Assembly (NCBI GenBank): GCA_963542015.1
Contig: CAUTUX010000003.1
Span: forward strand, 1 to 64,000
Length of the DNA: 64,000 bases
Direction: 5' to 3'
Source of the DNA: CAUTUX01 sp963542015
GTDB taxonomy: Bacteria; Bacillota; Clostridia; Christensenellales; CAG-917
Shown in pieces: positions 26,135 through 34,718 of the stretch. The notes under the pieces were generated by a model. That model saw only the letters and a list, made by a program, of their open reading frames with translations, did no database searches and had not been told where the DNA came from. Each line of letters starts with the position of its first letter. Positions within the stretch are counted from its first letter, which is position 1. The position numbers and the translations under genes were made by a program.

Positions 26135-26946
26135 AGAAATCTGGAAAAGTATTTGAACAAATATATTTGTATTTTGTATTGGCTGTTTTATATGCTCCTA
26201 TATTAATAATAATTATTTACTCATTTTCAAACAGTTCTAATTTCAATTTTTCAAAAGGGTTTTCATTTAAGGCATATTCATCAATTTTTATAGGTGCAAA
26301 ATCTGAACAATTATGGAAAGCAATAGCCAACACATTTTTAATTGCTTTTGCCTCATCTGTTGTGGCTACATTGATGGGTGTATTTTCATCTATTGGCATT
26401 TATGCCCTACCAAAAAAAGTGAGACATGCGGTTGAAAATATAAATCAATTCCCGATTATAAATAGTGAAATTGTTATGGCTGTTTCTTTGATGGTTTTCT
26501 TTACAACTTTTGCATTTCCTGAAGGCTATCTGAGATTAATTCTTGCACACATAACTTTTTGCACACCGTATGTGATATTAGCTATCCTGCCTAAACTTGA
26601 CACTCTCGATACAAATGTATATGAGGCCGCTCTCGATCTAGGTGCCACTCCTAGTAAAGCATTATTTAAAGTTATTCTACCAATTGTATTGCCTAATATA
26701 GTAGCTGGATTTTTATTGTCATTTGCTTTATCTATGGATGACTTTATCATCACTCAAATCAATAAGGGTGCTACAACAGGCATCAATACTCTTTCTACAT
26801 ACATATATTCCGATGCCAAAGTTCAAGGACTGGAACCTTTCTGGTATGCAATATTTTCTATCATATTTATCTTAATGATAGCCGTTGTTTTCACATACAA
26901 TATTATTAAGATTAAAAAGCAAAAACAAAAACAGGTGACGGTATGA
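26128..26946 (+). CDS. potC: polyamine importer permease PotC
   Basis: 272 residues, six membrane helices. The EAA motif is 'VYEAALDLGATPSKALFKVILPI'. 'FALSMDDFIITQINKG' is typical of PotC. It overlaps potB by 7 nt and potD by 4 nt (ATGA), so the whole uptake system is translationally coupled. It partners PotB in the inner-membrane channel. Confidence 0.95.
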   Translation: MVKKSGKVFEQIYLYFVLAVLYAPILIIIIYSFSNSSNFNFSKGFSFKAYSSIFIGAKSEQLWKAIANTFLIAFASSVVATLMGVFSSIGIYALPKKVRHAVENINQFPIINSEIVMAVSLMVFFTTFAFPEGYLRLILAHITFCTPYVILAILPKLDTLDTNVYEAALDLGATPSKALFKVILPIVLPNIVAGFLLSFALSMDDFIITQINKGATTGINTLSTYIYSDAKVQGLEPFWYAIFSIIFILMIAVVFTYNIIKIKKQKQKQVTV

Positions 26947-28253
26947 AAAAAATCATTCTAATCACTCTCTTAATGTTGTCGCTATTTACTCTCGGATGTG
27001 CAAAAAAGCCTACACCTACAAAACAACCAGAAAATACTTTATATGTATACAACTGGGAAGACTATATTTCTCCACAAGTTGTAGAGAACTTTGAAAAATA
27101 TTATGAAGAAAAATATGGTAAAAAAATAAAAGTTGTCTACACAACTTTTGATACCAATGAAACAATGCTAACAAAAGTCACAAGAAATGATGCTGCCGTT
27201 GACCTTATATGTCCATCAGAATATGCCATAGAAAAACTTGCAAAGAAAAATCTTATTGAAAACATTTCTGAGCTTGGCAAGAAATATACGGCTAATAATT
27301 TTTCCAACATTGAACAATCGGTTGTAAATAAGGTTTACAACAATTTTGACAAAATAAATAATGCTCCACTAACTGACTACATGATTCCATACATGTGGGG
27401 TACTCTTGGACTTTTATATAACAAAGAAAAAATAACTGAAAGTGAATTGGAAAAAGAAAGCTGGGGTATTCTATGGAACAGCGGAAAAAATAAGACTTTA
27501 TATAATAAAATCCTTTTAAAAGACAGTGTACGTGACACTTATGCTGCCGCCCTATTCTATATGAAAGAAAAAAATTTACTTCCTAAAAAATATGAAAATC
27601 TATCCGCTCAACAACTTATCAATACAACTGAAAGGTCTTTGTTAAAAGCTGTTGAAAAAGTACTAATACAACAACGCTCAATCATAAGTGGATATGAAGT
27701 TGATTTTGGTAAGGATGATTTAATAAACGGACTTGCATATGCAGATCTTGCATGGAGTGGAGATGCAATGTGGGCAATCTCAGAAAATAAAAAGCTTGGA
27801 TACTACCTTCCAAAATATAGCAACATTTGGTTCGATGGTTGGGTCATCCCAAAAACTGCACAGCATAAAAAAGAAGCTATGGAATTCTTGAACTACCTAT
27901 GCATGCCAGAAAATGCAATACTAAATTCTATGCACATTGGGTACACTTCCGCAGTTGCTAAAGATAAAATGCAAAATAATGAAAGTGTCAAGGAATCCCT
28001 AAAAAAACAAAATTACGATGTGGATGAATATTTTTCAAATACTAGTCGATATCCTTCTATTAATGACAATTTAGGGATGATGAAAGATTTTGGGGAAAAT
28101 AATACCGCTGTCGTTCAAATGTGGGAACGAGTCAAAGCTGGCAAAGACACTTCTCTTTCTTTGTTATATATCACGGCAGGCATATCTGGAATATTTGTTT
28201 TAATTGTCGCAGCTATATTTATTAAAGAATTCCAAACCAACTGCACTATATAA
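26943..28253 (+). CDS. potD: polyamine-binding lipoprotein PotD
   Basis: 436 residues. The signal ends in the lipobox L-G-C (Cys about 19). The mature part begins 'LYVYNWEDYISPQVVENFEKYY', the classic PotD/PotF opening, with ligand-pocket motifs 'LICPSEYAIEKL', 'YMWGTLGLLYNKEKI', 'YADLAWSGDAMW' and 'IWFDGWVIPKTAQHK'. Unusually, a hydrophobic helix ('LLYITAGISGIFVLIVAAIFI') close to the C-terminus could give a second membrane anchor in addition to the lipid. It captures spermidine or putrescine for PotBC. A hairpin terminator follows. Confidence 0.93.
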   Translation: MKKIILITLLMLSLFTLGCAKKPTPTKQPENTLYVYNWEDYISPQVVENFEKYYEEKYGKKIKVVYTTFDTNETMLTKVTRNDAAVDLICPSEYAIEKLAKKNLIENISELGKKYTANNFSNIEQSVVNKVYNNFDKINNAPLTDYMIPYMWGTLGLLYNKEKITESELEKESWGILWNSGKNKTLYNKILLKDSVRDTYAAALFYMKEKNLLPKKYENLSAQQLINTTERSLLKAVEKVLIQQRSIISGYEVDFGKDDLINGLAYADLAWSGDAMWAISENKKLGYYLPKYSNIWFDGWVIPKTAQHKKEAMEFLNYLCMPENAILNSMHIGYTSAVAKDKMQNNESVKESLKKQNYDVDEYFSNTSRYPSINDNLGMMKDFGENNTAVVQMWERVKAGKDTSLSLLYITAGISGIFVLIVAAIFIKEFQTNCTI

Positions 28254-28283
28254 AATTTAGAAATAAGTAATAAATATAAAAAA

Positions 28284-28318
28284 ATAGTCCAACAAATGAA
28301 ATTTTAATGGACTTTTTG
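28284..28318 (+). terminator. terminator of the pot operon
   Basis: AGTCCA (28286-28291) and TGGACT (28308-28313) form a 6-bp stem with a 16-nt loop, preceded by an A-run and followed by TTTTTGG. Moderate strength. Confidence 0.6.
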
Positions 28319-28344
28319 GAAAACATACCTCCTTTAATTTTTTT

Positions 28345-28421
28345 TGCAAACTAAATTATATATTAGGTTTTGAGCTTTTGGCTCTTTTTTTAATTATCTA
28401 TTTTTCTTTTTACACAAGATT
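28345..28421. repeat. ~80-bp A/T-rich element, copy 2
   Basis: It shares AAA(T/C)TAAATTATATATT and the right end AAGATT with the element at 12925-13004. Its centre has a short hairpin GAGC-TTTTG-GCTC followed by a T7 run, so it could also act as a weak terminator. Confidence 0.45.
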
Positions 28422-28423
28422 AT

Positions 28424-28675
28424 TTACATAATCGATTTTTCCAACTCATTGTCTGTTAATATTTTATTCACATGGTAGTTGATAGTGCGGACATCAACAT
28501 CAAACAAGGTAGCCATCATTTTTTGTGTCATCCAAATGTTTTCATTTTCGTAATGCATTTCAATATTGTTGGATGATTCACCTTTATTAGCAAAATAAGT
28601 TAAGCATTCCGCAGAACTTGAACGAACAATAGAGTCGTTATCTTTCAAATGGCACCACCTTAAAAAATCAACCAC
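28424..28675 (-). pseudogene. RhuM-family gene fragment
   Basis: 83 codons. 'IEMHYENENIWMTQKMMATLFDVDVRTINYHVNKIL' followed by 'ELEKSIM' is the N-terminal segment of RhuM-type (Virulence_RhuM) proteins, which normally run to about 330 residues and continue after 'ELxxxSV'. Here the frame stops right after 'ELEKSI'. The rest of the gene is missing, replaced by the A/T-rich element at 28345. No ribosome site is evident. I regard it as a truncated relic of an accessory gene. Confidence 0.75.
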
Positions 28676-28817
28676 TTTAATTATACTAAAGAATTCCCAA
28701 ATTAATCCACTATATCAATCAATGACAACAGTTCAAGTAATTTAATAATATAGTGGCGATTTTTGAGATTTCTTTAATTTATAGTCCAAAAAATTAAATC
28801 AAAAAAGAATAGATAAC

Positions 28818-29642
28818 CTAGTTAATTTCTTCTAGGATGTCTTTCAAGTATTTACCCAACAGCGGATGATGCAATGCGTCATTAAGTAAAAGTAAAGGTC
28901 TCAACACGAATTCCCTTTTATGCATCTCTTTGTGCGGTACTGTAAGGTTCTCATCATTTATTATTTCATTTCCAAATAAAACAATATCAATATCTAGAAC
29001 TCTATCTTCCCATTTTTTGTTACGCACTCTACCCGCTTCTGTCTCTATATTGTTAATTACTTTAAGCAATTCTTGTGGTGAATAAATTGTCTCCAGTTCA
29101 ACGGCAGAGTTTATAAATTTATTTTTTGCGACTCCGCCATATGGTTCAGTTTCTATCCTGCCGCTTTCTCGCACCTTTCTAATGTGAATATCGTTAATTA
29201 GTTTTTCTAGTACAGAATCAAGATATCCATTTCTATTTCCTACACTGCTACCTAGAGATAAGTAACATCTTTTATATTCCCTAACAACTTCTACAGCCAC
29301 ATAATTGGGTTTTACTTTCATTGGTGGTTCCAATTTTTTCAACAATACTTTGACTGATATAATATTGTAATACTTGCATGCAATAGAACATGCGAGTGTA
29401 TCTGCTAAAGTTTCTATAAGGTTATATGTTGTGTTTTCTACAACTGTTTTGATTTGTTTACAAACTGCACTATAACTTACAGTTTGAGTAAGATCATCGT
29501 TTTTAACAGCTTCTCCGATATCTGTAACAATTTCCACTGATATTGAAAATGGTTGTTTTTGTGTCTTTTCTTCTTCATTAACTCCGTGACACGCATTTAC
29601 TACCAAGTCATGTATTATAATTTTCCCTGTTTTTTGTATCAT
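28818..29642 (-). CDS. folBK: FolB-FolK fusion (folate synthesis)
   Basis: 274 residues. Residues 1-118 are dihydroneopterin aldolase: 'IIHDLVVNACHGVNEEEKTQ', 'VSYSAVCKQIKTVVENTTYNLIETLA', 'KKLEPPMKV'. Residues about 123-274 are 6-hydroxymethyl-7,8-dihydropterin pyrophosphokinase (HPPK): 'YLSLGSSVGNR', 'FINSAVELET', 'RVRNKKWEDRVLDIDIVLFG'. The two successive steps of dihydropteroate precursor synthesis are thus on one chain, a fusion known in several Firmicutes. It is the last gene of the folate run and starts 1 nt after folP ends. Confidence 0.94.
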   Translation of the reverse strand: MIQKTGKIIIHDLVVNACHGVNEEEKTQKQPFSISVEIVTDIGEAVKNDDLTQTVSYSAVCKQIKTVVENTTYNLIETLADTLACSIACKYYNIISVKVLLKKLEPPMKVKPNYVAVEVVREYKRCYLSLGSSVGNRNGYLDSVLEKLINDIHIRKVRESGRIETEPYGGVAKNKFINSAVELETIYSPQELLKVINNIETEAGRVRNKKWEDRVLDIDIVLFGNEIINDENLTVPHKEMHKREFVLRPLLLLNDALHHPLLGKYLKDILEEIN

Positions 29643-29643
29643 T

Positions 29644-30423
29644 TTATTTATTCTCTTTTAAAACCTTCATATTTTCAAGAACATTATGAACTCTCACAAA
29701 TAATACGCCCTGCTTTTTTGCTAAAGCCGTCGACTCGACTGTTGGTTTTAATCGAGTATTTATATCACCACCAAACATTGATTTCATAGATGTACCAAGC
29801 AATATCGGATAATCAAAATGTTCAACTAATTTGTTATAGTTTTTAAGAAGTTCCCAATCTTCAGTATTGTTTCTGTTAAACCCAATTCCACCATCGAGCA
29901 AAATTTTATTTAAATCAACTCCACTCTCTCTTAAAATTTTTATGGCATTTTCTAGACCTTTAATTTTATCTTCAAACAAATCATCGATAGATGAGTCTCT
30001 CCTGTTATGCATTAAACAAACTGATGCATCATATTTAGCAATAACTTCTGCCAGCCTTTTATCTTTCAACATGCTTACATCATTTATCATATCAGCTCCT
30101 TCGGCAAGAACTGCTTCTGCAACCTCTGGATAATATGTGTCCACTGATATTAAACAATTCAGTTTTTTTAATTCACGAACTTTGGGAACCACTCTTTCTA
30201 TTTCCTCTTTCCATGATACTTTCTTGTGCCCTGGTCTAGTAGATTGCCCGCCTAAATCAAGAATCTCAGCACCATCAACAATCATCTTTTTTGCCACTTC
30301 AATAATGTTGTCTCCTACTCTACTATCCGCAAAAAAACTATCTGGAGTAACATTAAGTATTCCCATGACATGTGTTCCGTTTTTAAATACTTTATTGCCA
30401 ACTTTTAAATTATACTCTTTCAT
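29644..30423 (-). CDS. folP: dihydropteroate synthase FolP
   Basis: 259 residues. 'VMGILNVTPDSFFADSR' is the conserved N-terminal pterin-site motif, 'GAEILDLGGQSTRPGH' the second, then 'INDVSML', 'LLDGGIGFNR' and the C-terminal 'VRVHNVLENM' with the R-x-H anion pocket. It condenses pterin pyrophosphate with p-aminobenzoate and is the sulfonamide target. The start codon overlaps the stop of folE by 1 nt. Normal length. All key residues seem present. Confidence 0.96.
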   Translation of the reverse strand: MKEYNLKVGNKVFKNGTHVMGILNVTPDSFFADSRVGDNIIEVAKKMIVDGAEILDLGGQSTRPGHKKVSWKEEIERVVPKVRELKKLNCLISVDTYYPEVAEAVLAEGADMINDVSMLKDKRLAEVIAKYDASVCLMHNRRDSSIDDLFEDKIKGLENAIKILRESGVDLNKILLDGGIGFNRNNTEDWELLKNYNKLVEHFDYPILLGTSMKSMFGGDINTRLKPTVESTALAKKQGVLFVRVHNVLENMKVLKENK

Positions 30424-30968
30424 TATTTCCCCATTATCAACTGCATAGCTTCATTTTTATCAATATTTCCAATCTTCTTCACTGTCACTGTCTTTGTCCC
30501 TATCTTATTAACTCCCCTTGATGTCATACAAGTATGTTCTGCTTCAATAAGTACAAGTACACCCTTTGCATTTAGCTCTTTATATATTGACTCAGCTATT
30601 TCGTTTGTCATTTTTTCTTGAATTTGTAAACGTCTTGCAAATACTTCTACACATCTTGCTAGCTTGGATAATCCAACAACTTCATCATTTGGAATATATG
30701 CAATTGAAACCTTTCCAAAAAATGGCATTAAATGATGTTCACATAATGAAGAAAATGGAATGTTTTTCTCTATAATCATGTCACTGTTTGCGACTTTAAA
30801 TCTTGTACTTAAATGTTCATCTACACTCTCATTATATCCGCAAGTAAGTTCTTCATACATTCTCGCTACACGATCTGGAGTATCTTTTAATCCTTGTCTA
30901 TTTGTATCCTCTCCAATTGCTTCAAGCAATTCTTGCACTGCTTTAATTATTTTATTTTTATCAACCAT
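30423..30968 (-). CDS. folE: GTP cyclohydrolase I FolE
   Basis: 181 residues. The zinc-site motif is 'IPFSSLCEHHLMPFFGKVSIAYIP' with the second Cys in 'EAEHTCMTSRGV', and 'VGLSKLARCVEVFARRLQIQE' is the substrate signature. It makes dihydroneopterin triphosphate from GTP, the first committed step of folate synthesis. The ribosome site GAGGAG lies within the end of folC, with an 8-nt gene overlap. Normal length for the bacterial type IA enzyme. Confidence 0.96.
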   Translation of the reverse strand: MVDKNKIIKAVQELLEAIGEDTNRQGLKDTPDRVARMYEELTCGYNESVDEHLSTRFKVANSDMIIEKNIPFSSLCEHHLMPFFGKVSIAYIPNDEVVGLSKLARCVEVFARRLQIQEKMTNEIAESIYKELNAKGVLVLIEAEHTCMTSRGVNKIGTKTVTVKKIGNIDKNEAMQLIMGK

Positions 30969-32247
30969 TTGTTAACTCCTCAAAAAGCGTGAGAGACCCA
31001 CACAATACTACATTTCTCTCTCTTAATAACGCCTTCTCTACTCCTATTTTTACACTGTCTGCACATTCAACATCTTTGTTGTACTGTTTACATACTTTTG
31101 CCAATTCTTCCTTTTTCAATGCTCTTGTTGAATTGCTTTGAACACATATAAAAAAATCAGCAACTTCAAAAAGTTCCTTTACTATTTCCTCATATGCTTT
31201 ATCTGCCAAAACACCTAATACAAATCCGACTTTTGCATCTTTAAAATTTTTGCATACAGATGCCTTCAGAGATTGTGCCCCTTCAGCATTATGAGAACCG
31301 TCCAATATCAATATCTGATCACTTTGCATTTTTATACCATATGGGTTTCCTGCACGAACAACCTGAAATCTAGCTCCCCACTTTGTATTGTATAACCCGT
31401 CACATATAGAGTCGTATGTAATTTTATATCCGCAATTTTTTAATTCTTCAGCTACCAAAATCGCCAGTGATGCATTATTTATCTGATATGTCCCCATGAG
31501 TTGTATTTTGTATTCTTTGCCATTGTATTCAAATTTTTGTTCGTTGAGAGGCACATGCGATATAAGCTTTGGTTGTGCTGTATAAATTACTTCACTCTCG
31601 ATTTCCTTTTCTTTCCCGTTATTAAAAACTTTAACTTTACCAAGTTGAGGTTCAACAATTTTATTTAAATATGTAGTGTGTATTTTACCTCTTGATATGG
31701 CTGCTTTTTCACTTGCAATTTCTTGTATTGTATTTCCCAGTATTTGCTGATGATCTAAAGATATATTGGTTATGACTGCAATCAGTTTTTGAGATATTGC
31801 ATTTGTAGCGTCCCATCTGCCACCTAGTCCAGTCTCAAGTACAACAAAATCAACCTTCATATTTTTGAATATTATTAATGCCACTGCCGTCTCGATTTCA
31901 AATGCTGTTGCATTTATGTTGTGTTGTTTTGAAACATTAACAACTTCCGTAAAAGCCTTTGCTATTTCTGCTTTTGGAGCATGTTGCATATTTATTTGAA
32001 ATCTATCTTTATATGAAAACACTGATGGAGAAAAATATGACCCTACGACATATCCACTACTCATAAGAATATTGGATATAAATGCACATGTTGAACCTTT
32101 CCCATTAGTCCCAGCGACATGTATTATTGGATAACTGCAATCAGGATGCCCTAACACATCAAGAAGGTGCTCCATCCTCTCAAGTCCGTAATCAGAACCA
32201 AATTTTTCTAGTTTTGATATATATTCTATTGCTTCATGATATGTCAT
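30961..32247 (-). CDS. folC: folylpolyglutamate/dihydrofolate synthase FolC
   Basis: 428 residues of the Mur-ligase fold. 'IHVAGTNGKGSTCAFISNIL' is the ATP P-loop (about 42-60), 'YFSPSVFSYKDRFQIN' the folate loop, 'VLETGLGGRWDATNA', 'ITNISLDHQQILG' and 'ILDGSHNAEGAQSL' the C-terminal domain motif. It adds glutamate to dihydropteroate and to reduced folates. It starts 7 nt after the formate/nitrite channel gene; the nearest purine-rich site (GAGG) is about 14 nt upstream, so translation may depend on coupling. Confidence 0.95.
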   Translation of the reverse strand: MTYHEAIEYISKLEKFGSDYGLERMEHLLDVLGHPDCSYPIIHVAGTNGKGSTCAFISNILMSSGYVVGSYFSPSVFSYKDRFQINMQHAPKAEIAKAFTEVVNVSKQHNINATAFEIETAVALIIFKNMKVDFVVLETGLGGRWDATNAISQKLIAVITNISLDHQQILGNTIQEIASEKAAISRGKIHTTYLNKIVEPQLGKVKVFNNGKEKEIESEVIYTAQPKLISHVPLNEQKFEYNGKEYKIQLMGTYQINNASLAILVAEELKNCGYKITYDSICDGLYNTKWGARFQVVRAGNPYGIKMQSDQILILDGSHNAEGAQSLKASVCKNFKDAKVGFVLGVLADKAYEEIVKELFEVADFFICVQSNSTRALKKEELAKVCKQYNKDVECADSVKIGVEKALLRERNVVLCGSLTLFEELTNG

Positions 32248-32254
32248 TCTTGTC

Positions 32255-33028
32255 TTAGAAAACCTCTTTCTCTTTTACTTTCTTTTCCTTAAATAAAATT
32301 ACAAACCCACCTAATGCGAGACCTCCAACTATGTTACCCAAAGTAACGACAGTCATATTTATTGCCATCTGCCCTACAGTATGTCCTGGAACTCTGTATT
32401 TAATAAGTGCATAATAAAACATATTTGCCACGCTATGTTCATAGCCTAAAAGAATAAAGATCATGATAGGGAACCATATTAATACCACTTTCCCGACAGT
32501 GGACTTTGAAAAGTATGACAATACCACTGCTCCCGATACCAATATGTTACACATGATAGCTTTTAAAAATATTGCACCATAATCTGTTGAAAGTTTTTTC
32601 GCTGCAATCTTCTGTAAATATGCCAGATTTTCGCCTTCAATAACATGACTCCCCCATGTGATAAGAGCTATTAATATTGCCCCAACAAAATTGAAAACAA
32701 ATACAAGTCCAAGATTCATGAATAGTCTACCAACATATTTCTTTTTAAAAATGCATACATACGGATTTAAGCATGAACTTGTAAAAAGATCGGCTCCAAA
32801 AAATACAACGGCTATTAATCCTATTGGAAAAACGCAACCACCTAAAAAATACATCATGCTTGCATTATTCTTTAAAAATGATGCTCCCACTACAATGTTT
32901 GCTAACCCACCAATTGCAATGAATGCTCCTGCAAAAATAGATAGCAAAATTGTCTTATATGTTTCTCTTGTCAGTTTGTGCTCTGACACATCTAACATTT
33001 GATCAAATACTTCTGGGTTCTTTTTCAA
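32255..33028 (-). CDS. formate/nitrite transporter family channel
   Basis: About 257 residues starting at TTG 33028, which has GGAGG 6 nt upstream; the longer ATG frame to 33064 lacks a ribosome site and would overlap adeC. Six membrane helices in the aquaporin-like FNT arrangement: 'GAFIAIGGLANIVVGASF', 'FGADLFTSSCLNPYVC', 'ILVSGAVVLSYFSKS', 'FILLGYEHSVANMFYYAL' (the F-x-x-G-x-E-H-x-V-A-N-M signature) and 'VVTLGNIVGG'. It probably moves formate. The genomic tie to folate genes and a formate-THF ligase in the same window fits one-carbon metabolism. Nitrite or hydrosulfide are alternatives. Confidence 0.88.
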   Translation of the reverse strand: MKKNPEVFDQMLDVSEHKLTRETYKTILLSIFAGAFIAIGGLANIVVGASFLKNNASMMYFLGGCVFPIGLIAVVFFGADLFTSSCLNPYVCIFKKKYVGRLFMNLGLVFVFNFVGAILIALITWGSHVIEGENLAYLQKIAAKKLSTDYGAIFLKAIMCNILVSGAVVLSYFSKSTVGKVVLIWFPIMIFILLGYEHSVANMFYYALIKYRVPGHTVGQMAINMTVVTLGNIVGGLALGGFVILFKEKKVKEKEVF

Positions 33029-33029
33029 A

Positions 33030-34664
33030 CTATGCCTCCAAAAATTTTCTGTTAAAAACATCAAATAAACCAGTATCCAATAATCTGATTTTTGGTATTA
33101 CTGGCAATGATATAAACGACAATGTAAGTAGCGGATCTATGTTTTTATTTATCTGCAATTTGTCTGTTTCTTGCATAATATTATCCATTTTCTTAATAAT
33201 TTCATCAGCAGTTTCTATGCTCATCTCACCACAAAACTGCATTGGTAAATCTGCTGTAACTTTACCATTTCGCACTACGGTATATCCCCCATGGTTATTC
33301 ATCAGTGCATTTACCGCAATATTCATATCTTTTACATTATCTCCAACGACAATAATATTGTGTGAATCATGTGCTACGGTAGTCGAGACAGCTCCATTAT
33401 GAATGTGGTAATTAGATATGTATGAAAATGAAAGGTTCCCATTTTTCCCATACCTCTCAATGACGGCAAGGTAATTATATTCTTTAACTTTATCAATTTC
33501 TGAAATTTCGGTTACAATCTGTTTGTCCACCAGTACAATGCATTTCTTTTTCCCTTCCCAGTTTTCTTCCTTTAAGTTCACATTCTTTACTTTAACAGTG
33601 TTTTCAAACTTGTTATATTTCGATTTTCTATTTTTCAAATCCTCAAGAAGTTCTCCATTCTGCACTACTACCATTCCTTCCTTAATTACTGTATCTGCTT
33701 TTTTGTATAAATCGTCAAACAGTACCAAGTTGGCTAAGTAACCTTCCTTCACCTGACCTTTGTTTTTAATTTTATAATGATTGTATGCGTTTGCGGATGC
33801 CATTAATATGGCTGTTTTCTCATCTACACCTAATGCTATTGATTTTGCTACATTGTAATTTATGTGTCCAAGTTCCTTCAGATCTTTAAGATGCTTATCA
33901 TCTGTGCAAAAACAACATTGTTTTAATATTCCTTTATCTTTGATACCTGTAACTATATCTTCAAGATTCTTTGTTGCACTTCCCTCTCTTATAAACGGCG
34001 TTGCACCTAACTTCACAAGCTGTTCAACCGTATTCGCAGAAATGCTCTCATGGTCATTATCAATTCCAGCACTTATATATTTTTCAAGCTCAGTATCTGT
34101 TAGCCCTGCTGTATGTCCATCGATCCTCTTTGATGAAAAATATCTAATTTTATCTTTTAAATCTTTATCACCATTTATTAAATCATGGTTGCTCATCACT
34201 TCTCCAAGTGAAACAACTCTATCTTCAATTACATATTTTGAAAGGTCCTTGGCTGTTAGTTTTCCTGCTCCGTTTGTGTCGAATTCCGTTGCTGGAACAC
34301 ATGAAGGTACTGCGACATAAATATCAATTAATGCTTCTTCTGCCAATTTAAGAAAGATATCTATTCCATCTGTTCCCATTACATTGGCAATTTCGTGAGG
34401 ATCTGCTATTACGGCTAGTGTTCCATTTTTAATTGCTACTTTTGAAAATTCTAGAGGTGTTGCGAATGTAGATTCAATATGTATGTGGGCATCAACAAAT
34501 CCTGGTACTAATTTTTTCCCATCTGCATCTATAACTAAATCGGCATTTTTAATCTTTGACGAAATTTCTCTTATGTATCCATCTTCGATATATACATTAG
34601 AAATTTCTGGAAATTCATTTACTCCATCAATTATTTTTGCGTTGCGAATTTGGATACTTTTCAT
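33030..34664 (-). CDS. ade: adenine deaminase
   Basis: About 544 residues from ATG 34664. Amidohydrolase motifs: 'LVPGFVDAHIHIESTFATP' (metal H-x-H, about 60), 'ADPHEIANVMG', 'SLGEVMSNHDLINGD', 'GHTAGLT', 'FCTDDKH', and the C-terminal 'VAHDSHNIIVVG' of the AdeC/YerA branch. It converts adenine to hypoxanthine and ammonia. A longer frame to 34688 exists, but no Shine-Dalgarno precedes either ATG; an extended -10 ends 7 nt before 34664. It heads the run of formate channel and folate genes. Confidence 0.93.
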   Translation of the reverse strand: MKSIQIRNAKIIDGVNEFPEISNVYIEDGYIREISSKIKNADLVIDADGKKLVPGFVDAHIHIESTFATPLEFSKVAIKNGTLAVIADPHEIANVMGTDGIDIFLKLAEEALIDIYVAVPSCVPATEFDTNGAGKLTAKDLSKYVIEDRVVSLGEVMSNHDLINGDKDLKDKIRYFSSKRIDGHTAGLTDTELEKYISAGIDNDHESISANTVEQLVKLGATPFIREGSATKNLEDIVTGIKDKGILKQCCFCTDDKHLKDLKELGHINYNVAKSIALGVDEKTAILMASANAYNHYKIKNKGQVKEGYLANLVLFDDLYKKADTVIKEGMVVVQNGELLEDLKNRKSKYNKFENTVKVKNVNLKEENWEGKKKCIVLVDKQIVTEISEIDKVKEYNYLAVIERYGKNGNLSFSYISNYHIHNGAVSTTVAHDSHNIIVVGDNVKDMNIAVNALMNNHGGYTVVRNGKVTADLPMQFCGEMSIETADEIIKKMDNIMQETDKLQINKNIDPLLTLSFISLPVIPKIRLLDTGLFDVFNRKFLEA

Positions 34665-34671
34665 GTATACA

Positions 34672-34680
34672 ATTTTACCA
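34672..34680 (-). promoter_or_regulatory. extended -10, predicted leaderless start
   Basis: Minus strand TGG-TAAAAT (34680 to 34672) ends 7 nt before ATG 34664. No good -35 is seen (CAATAA at 17 nt), as is common with extended -10 promoters. There is no ribosome site. Confidence 0.5.
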
Positions 34681-34718
34681 CATGACATCTAATTTTATTG
34701 AATGTGACTATTTGTTTT

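Noticed and set aside
33029..33064. 35-nt overlap of adenine deaminase and FNT genes
   Set aside because: A TTG at 33028 has an ideal GGAGG, whereas the ATG at 33064 has none. The overlap disappears with the better start.
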